From CAIYEO01 sp037139575 (GTDB lineage Bacteria; Patescibacteriota; Saccharimonadia; Saccharimonadales; UBA4665): a stretch of 28,074 nt of DNA. The notes under the pieces were generated by a model. It had not been told where the DNA came from. It was given only the letters and a program-made list of their open reading frames with translations, and ran no database searches. Below, one piece after another: positions 7,780 through 15,781 of this stretch (position 1 is its first letter; each line of letters starts with the position of its first letter). Location: NCBI GenBank assembly GCA_037139575.1, contig JBAXGD010000006.1, positions 1-28,074 on the forward strand, given 5' to 3'. The position numbers and the translations under genes were made by a program.

Positions 7780-8136
7780 ATGAATAAAGTTACAAGCAAA
7801 ATTAAGCACAAGCTATTAAGACAGAAGAAAGTTCGAGCAGTTATCGTTAAGAATACTGATCGTCCTAGATTATCTGTGTACATTAGCAATAAGAACATTA
7901 CTGCTCAGATTATTGATGACAATGAATCTAAGACACTAGCATATGCTACAACTATCGGACAGAAAAATACTGGAAAAACTATGACAGAAAAATCTGCATG
8001 GGTTGGTGAGCAAATTGCTAAAAATGCTAAAGCCGCTAAAGTTATTAAAGTAGTTTTCGATAGAGGACCAAAACTTTATCATGGAAGAATTAAAGTTCTT
8101 GCAGAGAAAGCTCGTGAAGCAGGATTGGAGTTTTAA
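7780..8136 (+). CDS. rplR: 50S ribosomal protein L18 (uL18)
   Basis: The product has 118 residues. I chose the ATG at 7780 because AAGGA at 7767-7771 lies 8 nt upstream and the result has the family length; an earlier in-frame start at 7753 would lie inside rplF. RPRLSVYISNKNITAQIIDD and VVFDRGPKLYHGRIKVLAE are family signatures. uL18 binds 5S rRNA. Confidence 0.95.
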   Translation: MNKVTSKIKHKLLRQKKVRAVIVKNTDRPRLSVYISNKNITAQIIDDNESKTLAYATTIGQKNTGKTMTEKSAWVGEQIAKNAKAAKVIKVVFDRGPKLYHGRIKVLAEKAREAGLEF

Positions 8137-8138
8137 TC

Positions 8139-8669
8139 ATGGCTGAAAATACACAACCTAGAAGAAGAGTTGACGGACCTGTTGAAGAAAAACAGTTCGA
8201 CGAAAGAATGCTTCACATCGACCGAGTAGCTCGTGTTGTTAAAGGTGGACGAAGATTTAGATTCCGTGCTCTAGTAGCAGTTGGCGATCACAAAGGAAAG
8301 ATTGGAATCGGAAGCGCTAAAGGTGCTGACGTTACTAGTGCTGTTACAAAAGCTACTGATGTTGCCAAGAAGAATATTGTAAAGGTTAATCTTTACAAAG
8401 GAACTCTTCCTCACGAAGCTGAATCAAAAGTATCAGGTGCTAGGATTATGATTAAGCCTGCAAGTGCTGGTACTGGTCTTATCGCCGGTGGAGTAGTCCG
8501 AACTGTACTAGAAATTACTGGAGTAAAAAATGTTCTAAGTAAATCTTTTGGTTCTTCAAACAGAACAAACATGGCATATGCTACTGTTGCTGCACTTGAA
8601 AGCCTAGTAAGCTCAAAGGACTGGATTACTAACAATCAGCCTAAGAAAGAAACGGCTAAGAAGGACTAA
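8139..8669 (+). CDS. rpsE: 30S ribosomal protein S5 (uS5)
   Basis: The product has 176 residues. The double-stranded-RNA-binding N-domain shows RVARVVKGGRRFRFRALVAV and GKIGIGSAKGADV; the C-domain shows IMIKPASAGTGLIAGG and NRTNMAYATVAAL. uS5 lines the mRNA entry pore and contributes to decoding fidelity. The next gene is rplO after 2 nt, so rpmD (uL30), normally located between them, is missing. Confidence 0.97.
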   Translation: MAENTQPRRRVDGPVEEKQFDERMLHIDRVARVVKGGRRFRFRALVAVGDHKGKIGIGSAKGADVTSAVTKATDVAKKNIVKVNLYKGTLPHEAESKVSGARIMIKPASAGTGLIAGGVVRTVLEITGVKNVLSKSFGSSNRTNMAYATVAALESLVSSKDWITNNQPKKETAKKD

Positions 8670-8671
8670 CT

Positions 8672-9163
8672 ATGAAATATAACGAATTTTTAATGTCAAA
8701 GCACAAGCAAGGCGACCGAGTTGGTCGTGGTATTGCTGCTGGTAAAGGTAAAACTGCTGGTCGTGGTACTAAGGGTCAGAAATCTAGAACTGGTTCTAAG
8801 AAGAAGCCTGGATTTGCCGGTGGACAAAACCCATTGATGCAGAAGCTACCAAAATTACATGGTTTCAGATCATACAGAGTTAAGTTTGAAACAGTTTATA
8901 CTGGTCAAATTAACGAACTCAAGGACGCTACAGTAGATAATAAAGTACTAGCTGCTAATGGCTTGGTATCATCTCCTTACGTAAATACTAAACTGATTGT
9001 TCAAGGCGAACTCAGTAGAAAAGTTAACGTTACTTTGCAATCTGCAAGCGCAGGATCAATTGCTGCAATTGAGAAGGCTGGTGGAAAATTTACTCAAACC
9101 GAACAAGTAAAAAGAATGAAAAAACCAGAAAACATCAAAAAAACCGCTGAAAATAGTATATAA
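8672..9163 (+). CDS. rplO: 50S ribosomal protein L15 (uL15)
   Basis: The product has 163 residues. The glycine-rich N-terminal region GDRVGRGIAAGKGKTAGRGT and KKPGFAGGQNPLMQKLPKLH is typical of uL15, which threads deep into 23S rRNA. It follows rpsE directly. Its last codons include TATAAT (9159-9164), which might act as a -10 for secY, though no -35 is apparent at the right distance. Confidence 0.96.
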   Translation: MKYNEFLMSKHKQGDRVGRGIAAGKGKTAGRGTKGQKSRTGSKKKPGFAGGQNPLMQKLPKLHGFRSYRVKFETVYTGQINELKDATVDNKVLAANGLVSSPYVNTKLIVQGELSRKVNVTLQSASAGSIAAIEKAGGKFTQTEQVKRMKKPENIKKTAENSI

Positions 9164-9203
9164 TAGTAAAAATTTCTAAGTCATAAAGGGGTCTAGAGTA
9201 GGG

Positions 9204-10709
9204 ATGAATTGGAAGGTAATAGGTAGATCACTTAACGAACCTGAAATGCGAAGGCGTATTTTGGCTGTACTTGGAATGCTACTCGCATTTCGAATCCTTA
9301 CTCATATCCCTGTGCCTCTAGCTAATGCTCATACACTTAAACAGCTTTTAGATAACCTGTTCACGAATACGAATCACTCACAATTTTTGAGTTTTATTAA
9401 CACTTTAAGTGGTGGAGCATTATCTAATTTTTCAATTATGCTTGCTGGTCTTGGACCATACATTAACGCATCTATTATTATGCAGCTTCTTACTAAGGCT
9501 ATACCTAAACTTGAGGCCCTGAAGCAAGAGGGTGAATTTGGCCAAAAGAAGATTAACCAATATACCAGACTACTTACATTACCGCTTGCCATTATTCAGT
9601 CTATCGGTGCCATCTATCTAGTTCGTCAATCCGCTCAATCTATTAGTGGAATCGGTGACATCACTGCCAATACATCACCAATACAATGGGTTTTAATGGT
9701 AGCTGCTTTAACCGGTGGATCAATGCTACTTATGTGGTTGGGTGAGCTCATAACTGAAGAAGGTATCGGAAACGGTATCTCTCTAATTATTACCATAGGT
9801 ATAGTTAGCCGTCTACCATCCGGAATTGTTGAAATTATTTCTGCAACGACCGGAAAATCTCATAATATTAGTTTATTTGGAGCCACACTACCTTTCAGCT
9901 ATAAGGGGGCACTTAGCACGGCACTAGTTGTCGGTTCGGTAATACTACTGACATGGATGGTTGTTAAACTTAATGAAGCTTCCCGTAGGATAACAGTTAA
10001 CTATGCTAAAAGAGTTCAGGGCAACCGAGCTTACGGTGGCGTTACAACGACTCTTCCTGTTAAGCTAATTACCGCAGGAGTTATTCCAATTATCTTCGCC
10101 GTAGCATTCTTGAGTGTTCCTACATTTGCAGGTCAGTTACTGAGTACTATGAAAAGTGCGAATCTACAGCACCTAGGAACTCAACTTACAACAATATTTC
10201 AGTCGCCATCGGCTCAAACATTTGCAACTCAGGGTCTTAGGGCATATATATACCCAGCCGCTTACTTTCTTCTAGTATTTATATTCACATTCTTTTACAC
10301 GAGTATTACTTTTAACTCAAAAGAAATTGCAGAAAACCTACAGAAACAAGGTGGATTTATTGAAGGTGTTAGATCGGGTAAGCAGACTGAGAAGTATTTG
10401 GGTAAGATTGTTAATAGGCTAACACTGTTTGGTGCAACAGCTTTAGGTATGCTGGCACTTCTACCAATCATTGCTCAAATATTCATTAATACGAATATAG
10501 CAATTAGTGGAACAAGTATCTTAATCCTTGTATCTGTATCGCTCGAAACGCTACGTGCAATCGAATCCAGAGCACTTATGGTGACATATGATCAATATTC
10601 GCAACCAGACTTCTTCTATGACCCAGATAATGGTGCAGAATCGGCTCTAGCAGTTAAGAAGTTGAAGTTTGGATCAAGATTATTAAACAAGGTAAATAGA
10701 AAGAAGTAA
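9204..10709 (+). CDS. secY: Protein translocase subunit SecY
   Basis: SecY is the channel of the Sec translocon. The N-terminal amphipathic helix EPEMRRRILAVLGMLL is followed by IPVPLAN, the plug region SGGALSNFSIMLAGLGPYI and GELITEEGIGNGISLII, and by cytoplasmic loops carrying VNYAKRVQGNR and GGFIEGVRSGKQTEKYL. At 501 residues it is about 60-70 longer than E. coli SecY; the extra length is in external loops, for example around HTLKQLLDNLFTNTNHSQF and STMKSANLQHLGTQLTTIFQ. An AAAGGGG sits about 12 nt before the ATG. adk and map, which often follow secY, are absent. Confidence 0.97.
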   Translation: MNWKVIGRSLNEPEMRRRILAVLGMLLAFRILTHIPVPLANAHTLKQLLDNLFTNTNHSQFLSFINTLSGGALSNFSIMLAGLGPYINASIIMQLLTKAIPKLEALKQEGEFGQKKINQYTRLLTLPLAIIQSIGAIYLVRQSAQSISGIGDITANTSPIQWVLMVAALTGGSMLLMWLGELITEEGIGNGISLIITIGIVSRLPSGIVEIISATTGKSHNISLFGATLPFSYKGALSTALVVGSVILLTWMVVKLNEASRRITVNYAKRVQGNRAYGGVTTTLPVKLITAGVIPIIFAVAFLSVPTFAGQLLSTMKSANLQHLGTQLTTIFQSPSAQTFATQGLRAYIYPAAYFLLVFIFTFFYTSITFNSKEIAENLQKQGGFIEGVRSGKQTEKYLGKIVNRLTLFGATALGMLALLPIIAQIFINTNIAISGTSILILVSVSLETLRAIESRALMVTYDQYSQPDFFYDPDNGAESALAVKKLKFGSRLLNKVNRKK

Positions 10710-10716
10710 AAAAGAC

Positions 10717-10746
10717 TTTACAAATCAGGGGTGTAACTGATATAAT
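10717..10746 (+). promoter_or_regulatory. Promoter for infA
   Basis: TTTACA (10717-10722), an 18-nt spacer and a perfect TATAAT (10741-10746) lie just after the secY stop. The expected start point near 10753 leaves only about 11 nt before the infA ATG, too little for a normal Shine-Dalgarno. This suggests that infA through rpsI can be transcribed independently of the upstream operon. Confidence 0.7.
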
Positions 10747-10763
10747 TTAAGTCTGTTATATTT

Positions 10764-10985
10764 ATGGCGCAAAGTAAAGAAGTAATCGAACTATCCGGAA
10801 CGATCGTAGAGACGTTACCCGGGACGCAATTCCGCGTTGAGCTCGAGAATGGCCATAAAATTATAGCTCACGTTGCTGGGAAGATGAGGAAACATTTTAT
10901 CCGAATTGTACCTGGTGACACTGTGACAGTTGAGTTGACCCCTTACGATCTAACTAAGGGCAGAATCACCTATCGCAAATCATAA
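10764..10985 (+). CDS. infA: Translation initiation factor IF-1
   Basis: The product has 73 residues and is an OB-fold S1-like protein. SGTIVETLPGTQFRVELENG, AHVAGKMRKHFIRI and VELTPYDLTKGRITYR are family signatures. IF-1 occupies the A site during initiation. There is no Shine-Dalgarno; the promoter just upstream implies a leader of about 11 nt. The gene lies between secY and rpmJ without adk or map. Confidence 0.97.
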   Translation: MAQSKEVIELSGTIVETLPGTQFRVELENGHKIIAHVAGKMRKHFIRIVPGDTVTVELTPYDLTKGRITYRKS

Positions 10986-11034
10986 ATTAATAGCAGTGTG
11001 TCATGTGCGCTGAGGAATAAGGAGCATGATCCGT

Positions 11035-11151
11035 ATGAAAGTACGTGCAAGTGTAAAGAAAATTAGCCCTGATGATAAGATCGTCCGAAGAAAAGGACGA
11101 ATTTATGTTATCAATAAAATGAAACCTAAGCATAAACAGAGGCAAGGTTAG
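11035..11151 (+). CDS. rpmJ: 50S ribosomal protein L36 (bL36), zinc-free
   Basis: The product has 38 residues: MKVRASVKKISPDDKIVRRK, then GRIYVINKMKPKHKQRQG. This is bL36 throughout. The usual three cysteines and one histidine of the zinc site are replaced (KKLCRNCK becomes KKISPDDK, and VIC becomes VIN), so it is a C-minus form. An in-frame ATG at 11026 is only 1 nt from AAGGAG (11019-11024); the ATG at 11035, 10 nt away, gives the canonical N-terminus. It is too short for most ORF callers. Confidence 0.95.
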   Translation: MKVRASVKKISPDDKIVRRKGRIYVINKMKPKHKQRQG

Positions 11152-11154
11152 TAT

Positions 11155-11541
11155 ATGGCAAGAATATCAGGTGTTACAATTCCAAATGAAAAACAAGTAT
11201 GGGTTGCTCTTACTTATGTATACGGTATTGGTCCAAAGACTAGCTATACCATTTTAGATAAGGTTAAAGTTGATCCTACTATAAGAGTTAAAGATTTAAC
11301 TGATTCTGAAGTTACCAAGATTCAAGATGAAATCAACGAAACTTATATGGTTGAAGGTGAACTTCAAAGAATAATCACTGGAAACATTAAGCGTTTACAA
11401 GAAATCAATTCTTACAGAGGATCAAGACACAAAGCACATCTACCTTCGCGTGGACAGAGAACTAAGACCAATGCCAGAACTCGAAGAGGTCGCAAAGTAA
11501 CTGTTGGTGGAACTGCAAAGAAAGGTGCTGCTAAAACTTAA
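11155..11541 (+). CDS. rpsM: 30S ribosomal protein S13 (uS13)
   Basis: The product has 128 residues. It starts MARISGVTIPNEKQVWVALT, contains the helix-hairpin-helix YGIGPKTSYTIL, and ends with the basic tail RGQRTKTNARTRRGR. uS13 is a 30S head protein that contacts uS19, the P-site tRNA and 50S bridges. It is the first gene of the alpha-operon block, 3 nt after rpmJ. Confidence 0.97.
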   Translation: MARISGVTIPNEKQVWVALTYVYGIGPKTSYTILDKVKVDPTIRVKDLTDSEVTKIQDEINETYMVEGELQRIITGNIKRLQEINSYRGSRHKAHLPSRGQRTKTNARTRRGRKVTVGGTAKKGAAKT

Positions 11542-11552
11542 AGGATAATTCT

Positions 11553-11948
11553 ATGGCTACAAAAGATACAACCACCAAGAAGAAGAAAGCAAAAAGAAGC
11601 GTTAGCGCTGGTCAAGTACATATCTTGGCAACTTTCAACAACACAATTGTTACTTTCACCGATACTAAAGGAAACGTTCTTTCTGCATGTAGTTCAGGCG
11701 CATGTGGATTCAGAGGATCTAAAAAAGGTACTGCATATGCTGCTCAAGTCGCTTGTGAAAAAGCTGCTCAGACTGCTAAGCAAACTTATGGATTTGCATC
11801 TGCAGATGTATTTGTTAAAGGTACTGGACTTGGCCGAGATGCTGCTATTAGAACCGTTGGTGCAAGTGAAATTCGCGTTGAAAGTATTGCAGATGTAACT
11901 GGCGTACCTCACGGTGGCGTAAGACCACGAAAGGCAAGGAGAGTTTAA
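11553..11948 (+). CDS. rpsK: 30S ribosomal protein S11 (uS11)
   Basis: The product has 131 residues. A lysine-rich N-terminus precedes HILATFNNTIVTFTDTKGN, GTAYAAQVACEKAA and the C-terminal DVTGVPHGGVRPRKARRV, all typical of uS11. It lies on the platform near the Shine-Dalgarno helix. An AAGGA is located about 8 nt before the ATG. Confidence 0.97.
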   Translation: MATKDTTTKKKKAKRSVSAGQVHILATFNNTIVTFTDTKGNVLSACSSGACGFRGSKKGTAYAAQVACEKAAQTAKQTYGFASADVFVKGTGLGRDAAIRTVGASEIRVESIADVTGVPHGGVRPRKARRV

Positions 11949-11950
11949 CC

Positions 11951-12568
11951 ATGGCTAGATCATTAACATCAATTGTTAAAATGAGTCGTCGTGAAGGCTA
12001 TGCTCTTCACCCTAAAGCTCATAAAGCACTAATTAAAAGAACTGCAAAGCCTGGCCAACAAGGTCGCGGTAATATGAGAGCTAAAACTAGCCAATACTCA
12101 TTACAGTTACGTGAGAAGCAAAAGGTTAAAAGATTATATGGTCTTTTAGAAAAGCAATTCTCTAACATGATGAAAGAAGCTTCAAAAAAGCAAGGTCAAT
12201 CTGGAGAGCTCCTACTAATTAACCTTGAAAGAAGATTAGATAACGCTGTTTATAGAGCTGGATTTGCTCCAAGTAGACAAGCTGCTCGTCAGCTAGTTAC
12301 CCACGGTCACTTTATGCTAAACGGTACTAGAGTTGATATACCTTCAATTAGAACTAAGGTCGGAGACGAATTAGTTTTAAGACCTAAATCTGTTAGTAAT
12401 GAATATTTCAAGAAAATGGACGATATTTCACCCGCTCCATCAATTATCCCTGATTGGCTCAAAGCTAATCGAAAGAAGTTTGAAATTAAAATCAGTGGGC
12501 TGCCAACGAGAGAAGACGTTGAGCCAGATATTAATGAACAATTAATTGTGGAATATTATTCACGCTAA
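11951..12568 (+). CDS. rpsD: 30S ribosomal protein S4 (uS4)
   Basis: The product has 205 residues. The N-terminal domain lacks the CxxC zinc knuckle. The S4 RNA-binding domain is clear at LERRLDNAVYRAGFAPSRQA and ARQLVTHGHFMLNGTRVDIP. uS4 nucleates assembly of the 30S body and, in other bacteria, is the alpha-operon repressor. It starts 2 nt after rpsK. Confidence 0.97.
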   Translation: MARSLTSIVKMSRREGYALHPKAHKALIKRTAKPGQQGRGNMRAKTSQYSLQLREKQKVKRLYGLLEKQFSNMMKEASKKQGQSGELLLINLERRLDNAVYRAGFAPSRQAARQLVTHGHFMLNGTRVDIPSIRTKVGDELVLRPKSVSNEYFKKMDDISPAPSIIPDWLKANRKKFEIKISGLPTREDVEPDINEQLIVEYYSR

Positions 12569-12584
12569 GGAAGGATCTAAATAT

Positions 12585-13535
12585 ATGTCAAATACTATCC
12601 ATACACCAAGAATCGTCAGTGGAGATGACCACAGTGCAACAAGCGCTACATTTTCTATTGAGCCTTTACACAGTGGCTATGGAATGACCCTAGGAAACAG
12701 TTTAAGACGAGTACTACTATCTAGTATTGCTGGTGCTGCTATAACTGCCTTCAAGATCGAGGGGATAACTCATGAATTTACGACTGTTAAAGGCGTAAAA
12801 GAAGACGTTATCGACATCATGCTTAACCTAAAGAACATCCGTTTCCGAGTTTATTCTGACGAACCACAGAACCTAAGAATTACTAAGACCGGCAAAGGCC
12901 CAGTTAAAGCTAGTGATATTACAGTAAATTCAGACGTTGAAATTGTTAATCCAGATCAGATTATTGCAACTCTTGATGACGACAAGTCAAAATTCGTTAT
13001 GGATATTGTTGTTGAAAAAGGCCGTGGATACAGAACTATTGAAGAAGGTGCCGCTAAGAAGCCATCTGACATGATTGCAGTAGACGCTATATTTACTCCT
13101 GTACTAAGAGTTAGATACAAAGTTGAAAATACTCGTGTTGGACAGATTACAGACCTCGATAAACTTATTATAACTATCGATACCGATGGTTCTATCTCAC
13201 CTCGTGATAGCTTTGAAGAAGCAGCTGCTATCCTTATTAATCAGTACACTGCACTTGCAGGCCAAACTAGAGTTGTTCAACCAGTTGAAGAAGAAGAAGC
13301 AGATAAAGCTGGTGATTCTGGCAAAGGTGACTCATCTGAAGATGCTGCTGAGCTTATGATGCCAATAGAAGACCTTAACTTCTCAGCTAGAACTTCGAAC
13401 GCATTAATTAACAATGATATACACACGCTAAAAGACTTATTTAGTCTTTCTGACGCTGAATTAAGAGACCTTAAAGGATTTGGAAACAAAGCTCTTGATG
13501 AGGTTAAGGAAAAATTGGCTGAATTGGAGATCTAA
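12585..13535 (+). CDS. rpoA: RNA polymerase alpha subunit
   Basis: The product has 316 residues. The N-terminal dimerisation domain shows EPLHSGYGMTLGNSLRRVLL and GAAITAFKIEGITHEF. A charged linker (EEEEADKAGDSGKGDSSEDA) leads to the alpha-CTD, with EDLNFSARTSNALINNDIHT and LKGFGNKALDEVKEKL. I chose the ATG at 12585 because AAGGAAGGA (12567-12574) precedes it; an in-frame ATG at 12546 lies inside rpsD. The alpha-CTD contacts UP elements and activators. Confidence 0.97.
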   Translation: MSNTIHTPRIVSGDDHSATSATFSIEPLHSGYGMTLGNSLRRVLLSSIAGAAITAFKIEGITHEFTTVKGVKEDVIDIMLNLKNIRFRVYSDEPQNLRITKTGKGPVKASDITVNSDVEIVNPDQIIATLDDDKSKFVMDIVVEKGRGYRTIEEGAAKKPSDMIAVDAIFTPVLRVRYKVENTRVGQITDLDKLIITIDTDGSISPRDSFEEAAAILINQYTALAGQTRVVQPVEEEEADKAGDSGKGDSSEDAAELMMPIEDLNFSARTSNALINNDIHTLKDLFSLSDAELRDLKGFGNKALDEVKEKLAELEI

Positions 13536-14024
13536 ATGCACAGACACGGCTATAAAGGTAGAAAATTTCATAGAGAAAGAGATCAAAGAGAAGCTCTTAT
13601 TAAGAGCTTGGCTGAGTCTCTAATTATTCACGAAAAAATTGAAACAACCATTTTCAAAGCTAAAGAATTAGTTCCTTATGTAGAAAAACTAATAACTAAA
13701 GCTAAGTTGAATACTTTGCACTCAAGAAGACAAGTTATTAAAGGACTTCAGACTATCAGCTCAGCACATAAATTGGTTGATGAACTTGCGCCTAAGCTCC
13801 AGTCACGCAATAGTGGATACTTTAGAATTAGCAGAACTTCATTAAGAAGAGGTGATAATGCTCAGCTAGCTTCTGTAAGCTTTATACTCGACGAGAATAA
13901 GGTTTCTGAAGTTAAAGAGGCTCCTAAAGTTAAAACTGAAGCAAAGCCTGTAGTTGCTAAGAAAACTGTCGCTAAAGCTAAGCCTGCGGTAAAAGCAGCA
14001 ACAAAGAGTAAGGATGTTAAATAA
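13536..14024 (+). CDS. rplQ: 50S ribosomal protein L17 (bL17)
   Basis: The product has 162 residues. The first 125 are the conserved bL17 fold, with MHRHGYKGRKFHRERDQREA and SRNSGYFRISRTSLRRGDNA. The rest is an alanine-, lysine- and valine-rich tail (VKTEAKPVVAKKTVAKAKPA), probably disordered. The gene directly abuts the rpoA stop, with GGAGAT inside rpoA as its ribosome-binding site. bL17 lies near the tunnel exit. Confidence 0.96.
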   Translation: MHRHGYKGRKFHRERDQREALIKSLAESLIIHEKIETTIFKAKELVPYVEKLITKAKLNTLHSRRQVIKGLQTISSAHKLVDELAPKLQSRNSGYFRISRTSLRRGDNAQLASVSFILDENKVSEVKEAPKVKTEAKPVVAKKTVAKAKPAVKAATKSKDVK

Positions 14025-14464
14025 TGAAAACTTATAGCGCAAAACCTACAGATGTTACAAGAAAATGGTATGTCATTGATGCTTCTGAAATTCCATTAGG
14101 AAGAATGTCTACAGCAGTAGCCAAGCTTCTCATAGGTAAAGATAAGCCAATGTTTACCAAGCACATAGATTGTGGTGATTATGTAGTTATTATCAACTCA
14201 GATAAACTAGTAGTTACTGGTAAAAAAGAAACTGATAAAATCTATTACAGACACAGTGGTTTTCCTGGTGGCCTTACCGAGACTAGCTTGATGCACCAGA
14301 GAGAAAAAGATTCTACAAAGATTGTTATTCACTCTATCCGGGGCATGCTACCAGTAAACAAATTAAGAGATGCAAGATTAGCTCGATTGAAAGTTTATCC
14401 TGGTGAAGCACATACTCATGATCCACAGAAACCTGAAAAGATTAATTTAAAGGAAGCTAAGTAA
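14024..14464 (+). CDS. rplM: 50S ribosomal protein L13 (uL13)
   Basis: The product has 146 residues. KWYVIDASEIPLGRMSTAVA, DYVVIINSDKLVVTGKK and the end of a rplM-type core (IRGMLPVNKLRDARLARLKV) identify the family. uL13 is an early 50S assembly protein. The start overlaps the rplQ stop and the stop overlaps the rpsI start, both as TAATG, so the L13/S9 pair is fused to the alpha operon. Confidence 0.97.
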   Translation: MKTYSAKPTDVTRKWYVIDASEIPLGRMSTAVAKLLIGKDKPMFTKHIDCGDYVVIINSDKLVVTGKKETDKIYYRHSGFPGGLTETSLMHQREKDSTKIVIHSIRGMLPVNKLRDARLARLKVYPGEAHTHDPQKPEKINLKEAK

Positions 14465-14874
14465 TGGTTACTACTAAAACTAATTCATATTTCTATGGTC
14501 TTGGACGAAGAAAGAGATCAACTGCTCAGGTTAAATTACAATCAGGCAAAGGTAATATCCTGATTAATGGGATTACTTCTGAGGAATATTTTGATTCTTC
14601 AAAGCACCTAACAAGCCTTTTGACTCAGCCATTTACTGCATTAGATCTAGAAGCATCAAAGTTTGATGTAAATACTAAAGTATCTGGCGGTGGACATACC
14701 GGACAAGTAGAAGCTATCCGACTTGGAATCGCAAAAGCACTTGCAGTTATGAATGAGGACTATAAAGGTACTCTTCGAAGAGCTGACTTACTTGGACGTG
14801 ACTCACGTGAGAGAGAACGAAAGAAATTCGGTCTCCGTGGCGCTCGAAAGCAAAGACAATTCACAAAGCGTTAA
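14464..14874 (+). CDS. rpsI: 30S ribosomal protein S9 (uS9)
   Basis: The product has 136 residues. YGLGRRKRSTAQVKLQSGKG, VSGGGHTGQVEAIRLGIAKA and the C-terminal GLRGARKQRQFTKR confirm uS9. The last basic residues reach the P-site tRNA anticodon. It is the last gene of the superoperon and is followed by a hairpin and a new promoter. Confidence 0.97.
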   Translation: MVTTKTNSYFYGLGRRKRSTAQVKLQSGKGNILINGITSEEYFDSSKHLTSLLTQPFTALDLEASKFDVNTKVSGGGHTGQVEAIRLGIAKALAVMNEDYKGTLRRADLLGRDSRERERKKFGLRGARKQRQFTKR

Positions 14875-14910
14875 TTTTTTCCCATTTGCTTGGGTCTGAA
14901 TTTAAGCTTT
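14865..14910 (+). terminator. Probable terminator after rpsI
   Basis: An imperfect hairpin can be drawn: AAAGC plus TTAA (14865-14874, one bulged base) pairs with TTAA plus GCTTT (14902-14910), and an inner CCCA/TGGG (14881-14884, 14891-14894) caps it. A run of six T lies on the 5' side rather than after the stem, so this is not a classical terminator. It overlaps the next promoter. Confidence 0.35.
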
Positions 14911-14925
14911 TGATAGAATGTACTT
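14911..14925 (+). promoter_or_regulatory. Extended -10 promoter of the RluD-like gene (leaderless)
   Basis: TG-A-TAGAAT (14911-14919) is an extended -10 whose last base lies 6 nt before the ATG at 14926. Transcription would start on or beside the A of the start codon, giving a leaderless mRNA. No good -35 lies at 16-18 nt. Confidence 0.6.
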
Positions 14926-15780
14926 ATGAATGATTATGCAATTGACGAGTCTCAGGTTGGAAAGAGGCTAGATGTCTATATTCAAGAAAACTTCCCTAAC
15001 TATAGTAGAAGTACTATTCAGAGATTACTTAAAAACGAGAGTGTTCTAATAAATGGTAAGGCTCAGAAGAACTCATATAAAATAAAAATTAACGACGATA
15101 TTATAGTTTCTGGTTTTGAGCCTGAACAAGTTGGGGTTATAGAAATACCTGTACTTTATGAAGACGATGACTGTGTAGTGATAAATAAGCCTGAAGGTAT
15201 TCTCTCCCATTCCAAAGGTGCTCTTAACACCGAACCTACAGTAGCTAGTTGGCTTAAGCCTAGGCTTGTTGGTATAACCGGAGAGAGAGCTGGAATAGTC
15301 CACAGATTAGACAGGGGAACATCTGGGGTTATGATATGTGCTAAAACAGACAAAGCACAAATTTTCCTGCAGAAACAGTTTGCCGAACGAAATACTAAAA
15401 AAGTTTACCTAGCTATTATTAGAGGTACGATTGACCCAATTGAAGCAATAATAGATATGCCTATTCAGCGTAATCCTAAATCTCCATCGAGATTTAAAGT
15501 GTCAGTCAATGGCAAGAGCGCGGTTACTCATTATAAGCAGATCAAAACCAATGGCCATTATTCACTCATTGAACTAACACCACAAACAGGTAGAACTCAT
15601 CAACTAAGAGTTCATCTAGCCCAGATGAAACACCCTATTATTGGCGATTTATTTTATAACGGCGAAATAGCCGATAGGCTTTATTTACACGCCGAAAGCT
15701 TAGAAATACTCTTACCCACAAAAACTAAAAAAATATTTACAGCAAAACCTGATAATAGTTTTCTGGCAAAGGTAGATTAA
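14926..15780 (+). CDS. rluD: Ribosomal large-subunit pseudouridine synthase, RluA/RluD family
   Basis: The product has 284 residues. An N-terminal S4 domain (GKRLDVYIQENFPNYSRSTI, then QRLLKNESVLINGK) is followed by the catalytic domain, with VVINKPEGILSH and HRLDRGTSGVMICAKT. The aspartate of HRLDRGTSG is the invariant catalytic residue. GRTHQLRVHL closes the active site. The S4 domain and length fit RluD, which modifies helix 69 of 23S rRNA, but the target cannot be set from sequence alone. It is likely leaderless and heads a small operon with the delta'-like gene. Confidence 0.9.
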   Translation: MNDYAIDESQVGKRLDVYIQENFPNYSRSTIQRLLKNESVLINGKAQKNSYKIKINDDIIVSGFEPEQVGVIEIPVLYEDDDCVVINKPEGILSHSKGALNTEPTVASWLKPRLVGITGERAGIVHRLDRGTSGVMICAKTDKAQIFLQKQFAERNTKKVYLAIIRGTIDPIEAIIDMPIQRNPKSPSRFKVSVNGKSAVTHYKQIKTNGHYSLIELTPQTGRTHQLRVHLAQMKHPIIGDLFYNGEIADRLYLHAESLEILLPTKTKKIFTAKPDNSFLAKVD

Positions 15781-15781
15781 C

